From contig CAZGAQ010000025.1 in the NCBI GenBank assembly GCA_964523405.1, positions 14,670 through 78,669 of the forward strand: a DNA stretch of 64,000 nucleotides, written 5' to 3'. Source of the DNA: CAZGAQ01 sp964523405. GTDB taxonomy: Bacteria > Planctomycetota > Phycisphaerae > UBA1845 > Fen-1342. The translations under genes and the position numbers were made by a program. The notes beneath the pieces are model-generated. The model was not told where the DNA came from. It saw only the letters and a program-made list of their open reading frames with translations, and ran no database searches. Below are positions 1-7,763 of the stretch, in pieces. How positions within the stretch are numbered: position 1 is the first letter of the stretch; each line of letters begins with the position of its first letter.

Positions 1-498
1 GATCGTCTCGACCGCGTCACCGACCGCGAGGTTCGGCACGCTGACAAGGTACTGCTGTGTCCCCCAGAACACGCCCGACGCCGGTTGCGGCTGGAGGACC
101 TTTGTAGTAAGTGGAATCTCCTCGACGTTCCCGTCCACCCGATACACGCGCACGGCCTCGAGCTCCAGGCGATTGGTCGACGGGTCGAAGTCGAACGCCC
201 GGACGGACAGGCTGCGGATGGCCGGCTCGCGGAGGACCTTGGTGACGTTGTGCCGCCGGGCGGAGCCGATGCCGGTGGGGCGGACAAGGACAATGGTCTC
301 ATCCAGGACCACGACCGCGTCGGCGTCATGCTTGGCGGCGTCACCGGCCGCTTGGACGCGGGCCCGTATGTCGGCTAGCGCCGGCGCGACCTCGGGAGCC
401 GTCGCGGCCTTGGTCGGCGCGACGGTCTGCGCGGTCGCCCAGCCGGCCCACAATACAGATAGAACGAGCCACCCCAGCGCCCTGCGACCGTTCTGCAT
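1..498 (-). CDS. Exported DUF3857 domain protein, N-terminal part (runs off the left edge)
   Basis: The reverse strand reads open from an ATG at 498 to the window edge, 166 codons, preceded by a GGAGAGG ribosome site. Residues 1-23 form a signal peptide (basic start, hydrophobic LGWLVLSVLWAGW stretch, cut after ATA). From about residue 60 the sequence resembles the start of DUF3857, the beta-rich domain that usually precedes a transglutaminase-like domain: it contains a DPSTNRLELEAVRVYRVDG segment of the kind seen in that family. The transglutaminase part, if present, lies outside the window. Such proteins are exported and their role is unknown. The family call rests on the N-terminal pattern only. 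The gene diverges from acpP. Confidence 0.7.
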   Translation of the reverse strand, partial: MQNGRRALGWLVLSVLWAGWATAQTVAPTKAATAPEVAPALADIRARVQAAGDAAKHDADAVVVLDETIVLVRPTGIGSARRHNVTKVLREPAIRSLSVRAFDFDPSTNRLELEAVRVYRVDGNVEEIPLTTKVLQPQPASGVFWGTQQYLVSVPNLAVGDAVETI

Positions 499-916
499 GT
501 GACCTCTCCAGACGTGGTTCCTGCCCCCCGGTGCCCACGCTCAGCGCGCCCGTCGCGCGCGGGCGTAGTCTACCCGCGCGGGGCCAGGCGTCAAAACGCG
601 GCGCGGCGCGGCGTCACCGGACGGAGGGGTCCGGGGCGGGCTCGGTTGGCCCGGCCCCGGCCAGCCCGATTCCGGCCGCGGACGGGCCCTTGGCAAAGCC
701 GGCGCTAGCGCTTATCATCCCGCCGTTTTAGCCGGTCACGCCGCGCGCCGCGCGGTGGACGGCCCCCCGCGGATGTTCCGCAAGTGCTTGCGGAGAGCGG
801 GGCTAGCGTCGGTGTGGGCATTCGGCGCGTCGGCCGTACTTGCACGACCCGATTGCACCCGGTACATACTGTTGGTTTCCGAGCGGGAAGCCGCGGGATT
901 CGTTGGAGGAACCACC
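499..916. other. Non-coding spacer between divergent genes
   Basis: This GC-rich gap separates the leftward exported protein from acpP. Apart from the two promoter candidates for acpP I see nothing in it. The reading frame of acpP stays open back to 755, but that upstream stretch does not resemble an acyl carrier protein and lacks a ribosome site. Confidence 0.6.
690..718 (+). promoter_or_regulatory. Candidate sigma-70-type promoter upstream of acpP
   Basis: TTGGCA at 690-695 and TATCAT at 713-718 are separated by exactly 17 nt in an otherwise GC-rich region. This would give an acpP-fabF leader of about 190 nt. A second, weaker candidate lies at 840-870 (TTGCAC, then CATACT, 19 nt apart) and would give a leader of about 40 nt. 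Neither has experimental support. Confidence 0.45.
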
Positions 917-1186
917 GTGCCAGACGTGTCTGAGATCGAAGCCAAGGTCAAGAAGATCGTCGCCGAGCAGATGGGTGTCGCGGAATCGGAGATTACGCGC
1001 GAGACCTCGTTCGTCAACGACCTCAACGCCGACTCGCTGGACACGGTGGAGTTGGTGATGGAGTTCGAGGACGAGTTTGAGATGAGCATTCCCGACGAGG
1101 AAGCGGAGAAGATCCAGACCGTCGGGATGGCCATCGACTTTATCTGCGCCCACTTGAACGACGGCTCCAAGCCGCAGCAGGCGTAG
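917..1186 (+). CDS. acpP: Acyl carrier protein
   Basis: This 89-residue acidic protein carries growing acyl chains on a 4'-phosphopantetheine arm in type II fatty acid synthesis. The attachment serine is Ser40 in the DSL motif (residues 39-41), followed by the usual helix TVELVMEFEDEF and the IPDEEAEKIQTVG segment. I chose the GTG at 917 because a GGAGGA ribosome site lies 6 nt upstream and the protein then begins exactly like other AcpPs. The open frame reaches back to 755 but that part is unlikely to be translated. fabF starts 18 nt after the stop, so the two are probably one transcript, as in many bacteria. Confidence 0.95.
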   Translation: MPDVSEIEAKVKKIVAEQMGVAESEITRETSFVNDLNADSLDTVELVMEFEDEFEMSIPDEEAEKIQTVGMAIDFICAHLNDGSKPQQA

Positions 1187-1204
1187 GACTTCCGGAGCGC
1201 GAGT

Positions 1205-2443
1205 GTGGGCCAGCGGCGCGTAGTCATCACCGGTCAGGGCGCGATCACTCCCCTGGGCGCGTCCGTCGAGCGCTATTGGGATGGGCTCATCAGCGGGAAG
1301 TCCGGCATCCGGACGCTGACCCGTTTCGACCATTCCATCCAGGAAGTGCATATCGGCGGGGAATGCCTCGATTTCGACTCCACGGCCTTTGTCGATGTGC
1401 GCAGCGCCAAGCGGATGGACCGCTTCACGCTGTTCGGCTATGCCGCCGCCCAGATGGCCCACAAGCAGTCCGGACTCCAGCCGGGGCAGTTCGATCCGAC
1501 GCGTGCCGGCGTGATGCTCGGCTCGGGCATCGGCGGCCTACGGGAAATTGAAGAGCAGCACCTGCGCCTGCTCGACAAGGGTCCCAGCAAGGTTTCGGCG
1601 TTTACCATTCCCAAGTTGATGGCCAACGCGAGCTCCGGGCACATCTCCATCCTGCTCGACTTTCAGGGTCCCAGCGCCTCGATTGCCAGCGCCTGTGCAT
1701 CGGCCGGCAGCGCCATGAGCGAGGGGTTCCACGCCATCCGCCGCGATGAGGTGGATCTCGTCATGACCGGTGGGTGTGAGGCCGCTTGCACGCCGCTGGG
1801 GATTTCGGCCTTTGCGGCGATGAAGGCACTGAGCACGCGCAACGACGATCCGGCCCACGCCTCGCGGCCCTTCGACAAAGACCGCGACGGCTTCCTCCTC
1901 AGCGAAGGCGCCGGCCTGCTCCTCTTCGAAGAATATGAGCACGCGCGCCGCCGGGGGGCCCCGATCCTGGCGGAAGTCATCGGCGTCGGCTGCAGTACCG
2001 ATGCGTCCGACATCGTCCAGCCTGAGCACGAAGGCCGCGGCGCCGCCCGCGCGATGCAGGCCGCACTGAAATGCGCCGGCCTCAACCCCGAAGACATCGA
2101 CTACATCAACGCTCACGGCACGAGCACGTACCTGGGCGATATCGCCGAGACGAAGGCCATCAAGAGCGTCTTCGGTTCGCACGCTTACAAGCTGGCCGTC
2201 AGCAGCACCAAGAGTGCAATCGGCCACCTGCTCGGTGCCAGTGGTGGTGTCGAAGCCATCGCCTGCATCATGGCCCTGCGGAGCCAGACGCTGCCGCCGA
2301 CTATCAATCTCGACTGTCCCGATCCCGAGTGCGACCTGGACTATGTGCCCAATCAGGCCCGCGATGCCCGCGTGCGAATCGCGATGAACAACTCGTTCGG
2401 GTTTGGCGGCCACAACACCTGTGTCATCCTCCGCGCGATCTAG
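1205..2443 (+). CDS. fabF: 3-oxoacyl-[acyl-carrier-protein] synthase II
   Basis: This cytoplasmic condensing enzyme elongates acyl-ACP with malonyl-ACP. At 412 residues it has normal FabF length. The catalytic triad is intact: Cys164 in SACASAGSA, His304 in NAHGTSTYLGD and His341 in KSAIGHLLGASGG. The start is GTG at 1205, which gives the standard N-terminus RRVVITGQGAITPLG. It follows acpP by 18 nt, so the substrate carrier and the enzyme are co-expressed. A good intrinsic terminator follows 60 nt after the stop. One mild departure is Ser in place of the more usual Thr after the nucleophile (ACAS rather than ACAT). Confidence 0.95.
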   Translation: MGQRRVVITGQGAITPLGASVERYWDGLISGKSGIRTLTRFDHSIQEVHIGGECLDFDSTAFVDVRSAKRMDRFTLFGYAAAQMAHKQSGLQPGQFDPTRAGVMLGSGIGGLREIEEQHLRLLDKGPSKVSAFTIPKLMANASSGHISILLDFQGPSASIASACASAGSAMSEGFHAIRRDEVDLVMTGGCEAACTPLGISAFAAMKALSTRNDDPAHASRPFDKDRDGFLLSEGAGLLLFEEYEHARRRGAPILAEVIGVGCSTDASDIVQPEHEGRGAARAMQAALKCAGLNPEDIDYINAHGTSTYLGDIAETKAIKSVFGSHAYKLAVSSTKSAIGHLLGASGGVEAIACIMALRSQTLPPTINLDCPDPECDLDYVPNQARDARVRIAMNNSFGFGGHNTCVILRAI

Positions 2444-2504
2444 CGAGGAGACCGACACGCCGCTTCGGGAGCGATGCCCGGCATCGAATGGAATGTGCAC
2501 ATGT

Positions 2505-2536
2505 GCCACTGCTGTCTCCTCCGCAGTGGCCTTTTC
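2505..2536 (+). terminator. Intrinsic terminator of acpP-fabF
   Basis: The 8-bp perfect stem GCCACTGC / GCAGTGGC (2505-2512 with 2523-2530) has a 10-nt loop and is followed by CTTTTCTTT. Confidence 0.8.
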
Positions 2537-2574
2537 TTTGCGCCCCAGGCCCGTATGCCCCCGGCGCGCCTACA

Positions 2575-2607
2575 CCCCTCCCTCCCAGGGAGGGGGCAGG
2601 GGGAGGG
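2575..2607. repeat. CCCTCCC/GGGAGGG REP-like inverted repeat
   Basis: A purine/pyrimidine-segregated element: CCCTCCC (2580-2586) and GGGAGGG (2588-2594) around one A, followed by a second G-rich arm to 2607. Elements of this form are scattered between genes in many high-GC bacteria. It is the only full copy of this type seen here. Confidence 0.4.
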
Positions 2608-2710
2608 TTGATACCTTCCATTACATACATTGGCCTCCCGCATTTCCTGCGCCTTCGCACCCCCGCGAACCGGTAACGTACTGAATACACTTGTCGACTG
2701 GGCCGAACGT

Positions 2711-3655
2711 ATGAACGTGCCATCCGCCGCCGTCACCATTCCCGCTGTTGCCGACCGTGCTGGCAGCGCACCCGGGCGCATGACGCGCCGGGCCTTTCTG
2801 CGCCGGGTCTGGATGGGCGGAGCAACAACAATCGTAACAGGAATGGGCGCAGGAGCTTACGCGCATTTTGTCGAGCCGTTCTGGGCGACGGTTGTGCCGG
2901 TGGAGATGGACATTTCCGACCTGCCCGACGCGTGGGTCGGTCGACGGATCGTCCAGCTCTCGGACCTGCACTTCTCACGCTGCGTCCCCGCTGAGTATCT
3001 GCAGGCGCAAATCCGCCGCTGCAATGAACTTGCGCCGGACATCGTGCTGCTCACCGGCGACTACATCACCGCCGGTGACTTCCGCTGGAGCGCCGGGGTT
3101 GCCAAGATCCTTGGTGGCCTGCGTCCGCGGCAGGGAACGATCGCGGTCCTGGGCAACCACGACTACGGCGTGTACAGCCCCTTCCGGCAGCCGCGCGGTC
3201 CGGCCATTGGCGACCACATGCAACGGGCGATGGCCGATGTGGGCGTGACGGTGCTGCGGAACGAAGCCGTGGTGCTTGAGCAGGACGGCGGCGCGAAGCT
3301 GCAGTTTGTGGGCCTGGAGGACCTGTGGAGCGGTCTGTGCGACGCGGATCAGGCCTTTGCCAGGGCGGACTCCAGCCTGCCGACGATCGCCCTCACGCAC
3401 AACCCCGACACTCTGCCGCTACTCGGCGAGTATCGCGCTGACTGGCTCTTGTGTGGGCACACGCACGGCGGGCAGGTGCGCGTGCCGCTGTTCGGAGCGC
3501 TCATCCTGCCCGTCCAGAATCGGCAGCTCGACGCGGGGCGCATCGACGCGGGTCGCCGCACGGTCTACATCAACCGCGGCCTGGGCAGCCTGCATCAAAT
3601 CCGGTTCAACTGCCGACCCGAGATCACGCTGTTCACGCTGGCGCGGCGGGCGTAG
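2711..3655 (+). CDS. Exported/membrane-anchored metallophosphoesterase (YkuE/LpxG-like)
   Basis: This calcineurin-like phosphoesterase of 314 residues has all metal-binding blocks: D-x-H in LSDLHFSR (residues 83-90), GDY, GNHDYG and the C-terminal GHTHGGQ. The N-terminus carries a twin-arginine stretch (TRRAFLRR, residues 25-32) followed by a hydrophobic segment, so it is probably exported or anchored by the Tat route and acts outside the cytoplasm. Relatives hydrolyse nucleotide-lipid or other phosphodiester substrates, but the substrate here cannot be read from sequence. ATG 2711 is taken as start. ATG 2780, directly before the twin-arginine motif, is an equally reasonable choice, and neither has a clear ribosome site. 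Its end overlaps the convergent gene by 61 nt. Confidence 0.8.
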   Translation: MNVPSAAVTIPAVADRAGSAPGRMTRRAFLRRVWMGGATTIVTGMGAGAYAHFVEPFWATVVPVEMDISDLPDAWVGRRIVQLSDLHFSRCVPAEYLQAQIRRCNELAPDIVLLTGDYITAGDFRWSAGVAKILGGLRPRQGTIAVLGNHDYGVYSPFRQPRGPAIGDHMQRAMADVGVTVLRNEAVVLEQDGGAKLQFVGLEDLWSGLCDADQAFARADSSLPTIALTHNPDTLPLLGEYRADWLLCGHTHGGQVRVPLFGALILPVQNRQLDAGRIDAGRRTVYINRGLGSLHQIRFNCRPEITLFTLARRA

Positions 3656-4890
3656 CCGAGGGCCAGCAACAGCAACAAGCCGACCGCGATCAGCATGAGC
3701 AGGTGTGCCCCCCACAGGCGCGCCGGCGGCCACATCCACAGCAGCATGCCGATCAGCCAGATCGCCAGGCCCGTCCACGTGCAGCGCCGGACGCGCGCGT
3801 CGGAGTTGTCCGCGTGCAGCGCCAGCAGCACCAGCGCCGGTACCGCCCAGACCAGGTAGTACTGCCGGACCAGCGGTGACAACGCGTTGATCGCCACGAG
3901 GTACACGGCTGCTTCCCCGCGGCGCTCCATGGGGACGAGTCGGCTCCACGGCTGTCGTGTGCGCCAGATCAGACCGAGCAGGAGCATTCCGGCCAGGATC
4001 GTGCCAATGCGGACGGCCGTGTGCTGCTCCAGGTGCACGGGCTGCCAGGCCGTGTGGAACGGATGACCAGGCCAGGTCAGCCGCGCGAGCACCTGTTGCA
4101 GCGACTGATTGCGGTGATCGATGAAGTGGTTGACGAGCTGGGCGTTGACGAGCCCCGCGGCGGAGTCGCCGCCGACGTTGTGGGTCCACCACTGCCGGTG
4201 GTACTCGATGGCGCGCTGGGGGCCGAAGGCGATCAGCGGCGGCACGACCGTCAGCACGGCGCCGGTGACGACCATACTGACGGCCGCAGACCAGCGCCGC
4301 TTGAGCAGCAGCCAAACCAGGAACAGGCCCGGAAGCAGCTTCAGGACGGCGGCGCCGGCGAGCAGCAGGCCGGCGGATTTCGGTCGGTCGCGCTCCAGCA
4401 GGTGCGCGCTGCCGAGCACGAGGGCGAGGACGAAGAAGCTAAGTTGGTTGAAGCGGGCGGCTTCGTAGAAGGCGGGCAGGGCCAGCGCGAGCGCCACGGC
4501 GTACGCGGTCCCTGGCCGCGCACGCGGGGCCTCCGTGGCCCAGCGCCAGAGGATGCGCAGGCTGAGGCCGGCCGCAGCGACTTGCGCGGCGGCCCACCAG
4601 AGCGCGGCCGACTGGATCCCGAGTGCTCCCAGGGGCGCCAGGGCGAGGGGCACGACTGGCAGATAGAACGGCAGTTGCCGGCGCGCGTCGGCCGCGGGGG
4701 TGTCCGGCTCGATTGGCTGCAGGTCGGGGTTGAGCGCGCCGTGCTGCCAGACGTAGCGGGCGTCGAGGTAGAAGTGGTTGAAGTCGTAGCGCCCCCGGGC
4801 CGCGCGGTGCAGGCACAGCGTGCCGAGCGCCACGAGTAGGACCACCAGTCCCAGCCGCAGTGCCAGTGGGCCCTTCGACGAGCTAGGCAT
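3595..4890 (-). CDS. GT87-type (DUF2029) polyprenol-sugar glycosyltransferase-like membrane protein
   Basis: This is a 431-residue multi-spanning membrane protein. An N-terminal helix is followed by an acidic/aromatic outer loop (YDFNHFYLDARYVW), then about ten hydrophobic helices. The motifs LNQLSFFVLALVLGSAHLLE and LLAGAAVLKLLPGL match those of GT87/DUF2029 mannosyltransferases, which use a polyprenyl-phosphate sugar on the outer membrane face. I chose the ATG at 4890, where the membrane protein begins. The open frame continues upstream with proline/arginine-rich residues that are not convincing. Its start overlaps the end of the preceding paralogue by 8 nt, implying translational coupling. 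The C-terminus overlaps the convergent phosphoesterase gene. Confidence 0.75.
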   Translation of the reverse strand: MPSSSKGPLALRLGLVVLLVALGTLCLHRAARGRYDFNHFYLDARYVWQHGALNPDLQPIEPDTPAADARRQLPFYLPVVPLALAPLGALGIQSAALWWAAAQVAAAGLSLRILWRWATEAPRARPGTAYAVALALALPAFYEAARFNQLSFFVLALVLGSAHLLERDRPKSAGLLLAGAAVLKLLPGLFLVWLLLKRRWSAAVSMVVTGAVLTVVPPLIAFGPQRAIEYHRQWWTHNVGGDSAAGLVNAQLVNHFIDHRNQSLQQVLARLTWPGHPFHTAWQPVHLEQHTAVRIGTILAGMLLLGLIWRTRQPWSRLVPMERRGEAAVYLVAINALSPLVRQYYLVWAVPALVLLALHADNSDARVRRCTWTGLAIWLIGMLLWMWPPARLWGAHLLMLIAVGLLLLLALGYARRASVNSVISGRQLNRI

Positions 4891-6337
4891 GGGGACAGGC
4901 TCCGCAGGCGGTCGGCGCGGTCGTAATGGCGGGTGCGGCCGGGTGGGTCGGGTGCACGTCGGTGTACGCCGGAGCGGACAGGGCATCCGCGCGGCGTCCC
5001 AGCCGCACGAGCATCACGATGGTCGGCAGGGCCAGGACGGCGACGGAGGCCAGCACGCTGCCGGCGGCCACGAGGGTCTGCGACAGCAGCGCGAACTGCG
5101 TCCCCGCGAACGCGAGCAGGCAGAGGGCGGTCAGCCGCGACCAACCCCGGTGCCAGCCGGCGTAATGCACGCCGGCGCAGAGTACGGAGATCGTGGGCAG
5201 CGCCCACACGAGGTGATACGCGCGCATGACCGGCATGAGCCAGAGCATCGCGAGCACGAACAGTGCCCATTCGAAACGCAGTTGCCAGGCGGTCAGGTCG
5301 CGGGCCGGGCGGCGCGCGAGCCAGACCAGGCCCAGCAGGCTGGCGACGGCCAGGCCGGTGCCGAGCTGCGCGACCAACCCCAGCGGCAGATTCACGACGT
5401 TCAGCGTGCGCGGCGGCTCGTTGACAAAGTCCGCCTGCACGCGCGGATCGTTGTCGAAGTGGGTCGCGTAGCTCGTCGCGTGGAGCCAGCGGCACAGCAC
5501 CGCTCCCAGGCCCTGGTTGCGCCAATCCATCTCCCGCTGCTGCGCGATGAGGGCGCCCTGCGACCCCCCGACCAGCGCGTTGCCTGCCCACGTGCGATAC
5601 GCGGCCAGCGCCTCGCTCGGGCCCAGGGCGATGGCGTCCGCCCCGGGACCGACCAGCACGACCGTCAGCACCGCGGCCACCGCCGCCCGGTACTGCCGCT
5701 TGAGCGCGAACCAGATGACCAGCAGCCCCGGCGTGAGCTTCAGTAGGATCGCCAACCCGAGCCAGAAGCCCCCGATGACCGGCCGGCGCTGTTGCCAGCA
5801 CACGAAACTCGCCACCATGAACAGCAGCGTGAAGTTGTTGATCTGGTCGAGGCGGTACTCCCAGTACCAGTACCCCGCCAGCAGGAGGAACGGCACGAAC
5901 TGGGTCACGGGCCAGTCCCGCGGCGGCAGGCCAGTGAGGTACCGGCCGAGCAGCCGGAGGGTCGCCAGCGTGGCGGCCAGATTGAGGGCGATCCAGACAT
6001 AGCCGGCGTGCCGCTGCCCCAGCGGAGCGAGCAGGGTCAGGAAGCGCGTCACGGCCGGCCAGTACCAGTCGAGCGTGCCGCGCTCGCGTATCTGCCCGTT
6101 CACGAGGTCGTAGCCGCGGTCCAGCGTGCCGTGGTGGTAGAGCCACGCCCCGGCCTTGTAGAAGTACTCGAAGTCTGGGGCGAGCACACGCACGTGGACC
6201 GTGCCGATCCAGCCCAGGCCCGCCAGCCCCGCCACGATGCCCAACAGGCATAGGTAGCGTACCGGCCGCGGCGCCACGGGCGGGTGGGGGGTGCGCGCGG
6301 CGGAGGGAGGTTCCAATGACAGGGGCGGCACGTCCAT
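4883..6337 (-). CDS. GT87-type (DUF2029) membrane glycosyltransferase-like protein, paralogue of the next gene
   Basis: This is a 484-residue multi-spanning protein with the same plan as its downstream neighbour: one N-terminal helix, an outer loop with DFEYFYKAGAWLYHHG, the intramembrane block LDQINNFTLLFMVASF and the LLKLTPGLLVIWFALKRQYR block typical of GT87/DUF2029. The start at ATG 6337 gives a short cytoplasmic tail before the first helix. The predicted reaction is transfer of a sugar from a polyprenyl phosphate to an envelope glycan, but donor and acceptor are unknown. It is the first gene of a two-gene unit with an 8-nt overlap. The pair probably arose by duplication. It is divergent from the namZ-like gene, 104 nt apart. 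Confidence 0.75.
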   Translation of the reverse strand: MDVPPLSLEPPSAARTPHPPVAPRPVRYLCLLGIVAGLAGLGWIGTVHVRVLAPDFEYFYKAGAWLYHHGTLDRGYDLVNGQIRERGTLDWYWPAVTRFLTLLAPLGQRHAGYVWIALNLAATLATLRLLGRYLTGLPPRDWPVTQFVPFLLLAGYWYWEYRLDQINNFTLLFMVASFVCWQQRRPVIGGFWLGLAILLKLTPGLLVIWFALKRQYRAAVAAVLTVVLVGPGADAIALGPSEALAAYRTWAGNALVGGSQGALIAQQREMDWRNQGLGAVLCRWLHATSYATHFDNDPRVQADFVNEPPRTLNVVNLPLGLVAQLGTGLAVASLLGLVWLARRPARDLTAWQLRFEWALFVLAMLWLMPVMRAYHLVWALPTISVLCAGVHYAGWHRGWSRLTALCLLAFAGTQFALLSQTLVAAGSVLASVAVLALPTIVMLVRLGRRADALSAPAYTDVHPTHPAAPAITTAPTACGACPHA

Positions 6338-6441
6338 GGCGGCCGATTCTACGCCAAATCCTGTACGGCGCGTACGCGGGCGGCCCCTGTCCGCCACGCC
6401 GCCGCCCGCCCATAATGCCACCCATCAGGAGGAAAGTGCTG

Positions 6442-7680
6442 ATGCTATCCGCACACTGCTCGCGTCCGTATCGTGCCGGCTGGGTCTTCCGCCTCTGCGC
6501 CACGGCCCCGCTCCTGGCTTTCACGCTCTCCGCCCGCGCGGCGGACGCGCCCGGCGGCGTCCTCACCGGCCTGGACGTGCTCGTCCGCGATGAGTTCCAA
6601 GTGCTGCGCGGGCGGAAGGTCGGCCTGATCACCAACCAGACCGGGGTGGACCGCGACGGGCGCAGCACGATCGAGCTCTTGCTGAAGGCGCCGGAGGTGA
6701 AGTTGGTCGTGCTGTTCAGCCCTGAGCACGGGCTGAAGGGCGCGCTCGACGAGCGCGTCAGCGACTCGAACGATCCCCTCAGCGGGCTGAAGGTCTACAG
6801 TCTGTACGGCAAGACGTACCGGCCGTCGGCGGAGATGCTGGCGGGCGTCGATACGCTGGTGTACGACATCCAGGACATCGGGACGCGCTTCTACACCTAC
6901 ATCGCCACGCTCGGCTACTGCATGGAGGAGGCGGCCAAGCACCAGATTCGCTTCGTCGTGCTGGATCGGCCGAACCCGATCACCGGCACGCAGGTAAGCG
7001 GTCCGCTGTGCGACAAGCAGGGCGAGTTCACGGCGTATCATCCAATTCCGCTAGTGCACGGCATGACGGTCGGAGAACTGGCCAGGCTGTTCAACGTCGA
7101 ACGCAAGATCAACGCCGACCTGCAGGTGATCGCGATGGAGGGCTGGCGCCGCGCGATGTGGTACGACGAGACCGGCCTGCCCTGGGTCAACCCCTCGCCG
7201 AACATGCGGTCGCTGACGGAAGCGGCGCTGTACCCCGCGATCGGGTTGCTGGAGGCGTGCAAGGTTTCCGTCGGGCGCGGGACGGACACGCCGTTCGAGC
7301 GCTTGGGGGCGCCGTGGATCGACGCACGCAAGCTGGCGGGGCGGCTGAACAGCCTGGGCCTCAAGGGGGTGCGCTTCGTGCCGTTCGAATTCACGCCGAC
7401 GTCCAGCGTCTTCAAGGACAAAACGTGTCACGGCGTGCAGATCCTGCTGACCGACCGCGCGGCGTTCGAGCCGCTCGAAACCGGCCTGTCGATCGCCCGG
7501 GAGCTGCAGAGCCTGTTTCCCGACGCGTTCGACAGCGACCGCGTGAACAACCTGCTCATCAACAAGAGCGTCTTCGAGCAGGTGCAGGCCGCGGCCCGGC
7601 CCACGCGCTACGCCCCGCTGTGGGAAAGCGATCTGCAGCGCTTCCTGACCACGCGTGCCCAGTATTTGCTATACAAGTAG
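6442..7680 (+). CDS. namZ: DUF1343 exo-beta-N-acetylmuramidase NamZ-like protein
   Basis: This is a 412-residue exported protein. Residues 1-33 form a signal peptide ending in SARAAD, and the rest is a full DUF1343 domain, starting with the family hallmarks GLDVLV, KVGLITNQTG, and FSPEHGLKG, then DTLVYDIQDIGTRFYTY and VLDRPNPI. Members of this family were shown to remove terminal N-acetylmuramic acid from peptidoglycan fragments. The start ATG 6442 lies 8 nt after AGGAGGA. The next gene, 83 nt on, encodes a dipeptide epimerase that would act on the peptide part of the same material, so the two probably serve wall recycling or use of wall debris. The function is assigned from family and context. 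Confidence 0.85.
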   Translation: MLSAHCSRPYRAGWVFRLCATAPLLAFTLSARAADAPGGVLTGLDVLVRDEFQVLRGRKVGLITNQTGVDRDGRSTIELLLKAPEVKLVVLFSPEHGLKGALDERVSDSNDPLSGLKVYSLYGKTYRPSAEMLAGVDTLVYDIQDIGTRFYTYIATLGYCMEEAAKHQIRFVVLDRPNPITGTQVSGPLCDKQGEFTAYHPIPLVHGMTVGELARLFNVERKINADLQVIAMEGWRRAMWYDETGLPWVNPSPNMRSLTEAALYPAIGLLEACKVSVGRGTDTPFERLGAPWIDARKLAGRLNSLGLKGVRFVPFEFTPTSSVFKDKTCHGVQILLTDRAAFEPLETGLSIARELQSLFPDAFDSDRVNNLLINKSVFEQVQAAARPTRYAPLWESDLQRFLTTRAQYLLYK

Positions 7681-7763
7681 GCGACGGCGCCGAGCGCCGG
7701 CGCCGCTTGCCAGTGGTACACTACTTTCTCCGCGGCGCCCCGCGCGCCGCGTCAGCGAGCCGT

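Noticed and set aside
4341..6668. 775-codon open frame on the reverse strand
   Set aside because: It runs antisense and out of frame through the two GT87 genes; the translation is Ala/Arg/Pro-rich without family features, a common effect of high GC.
7008..7763. Extension of the epimerase frame upstream
   Set aside because: It lies in another frame inside the NamZ-like gene and is not similar to the enolase superfamily; the real start is ATG 7764.
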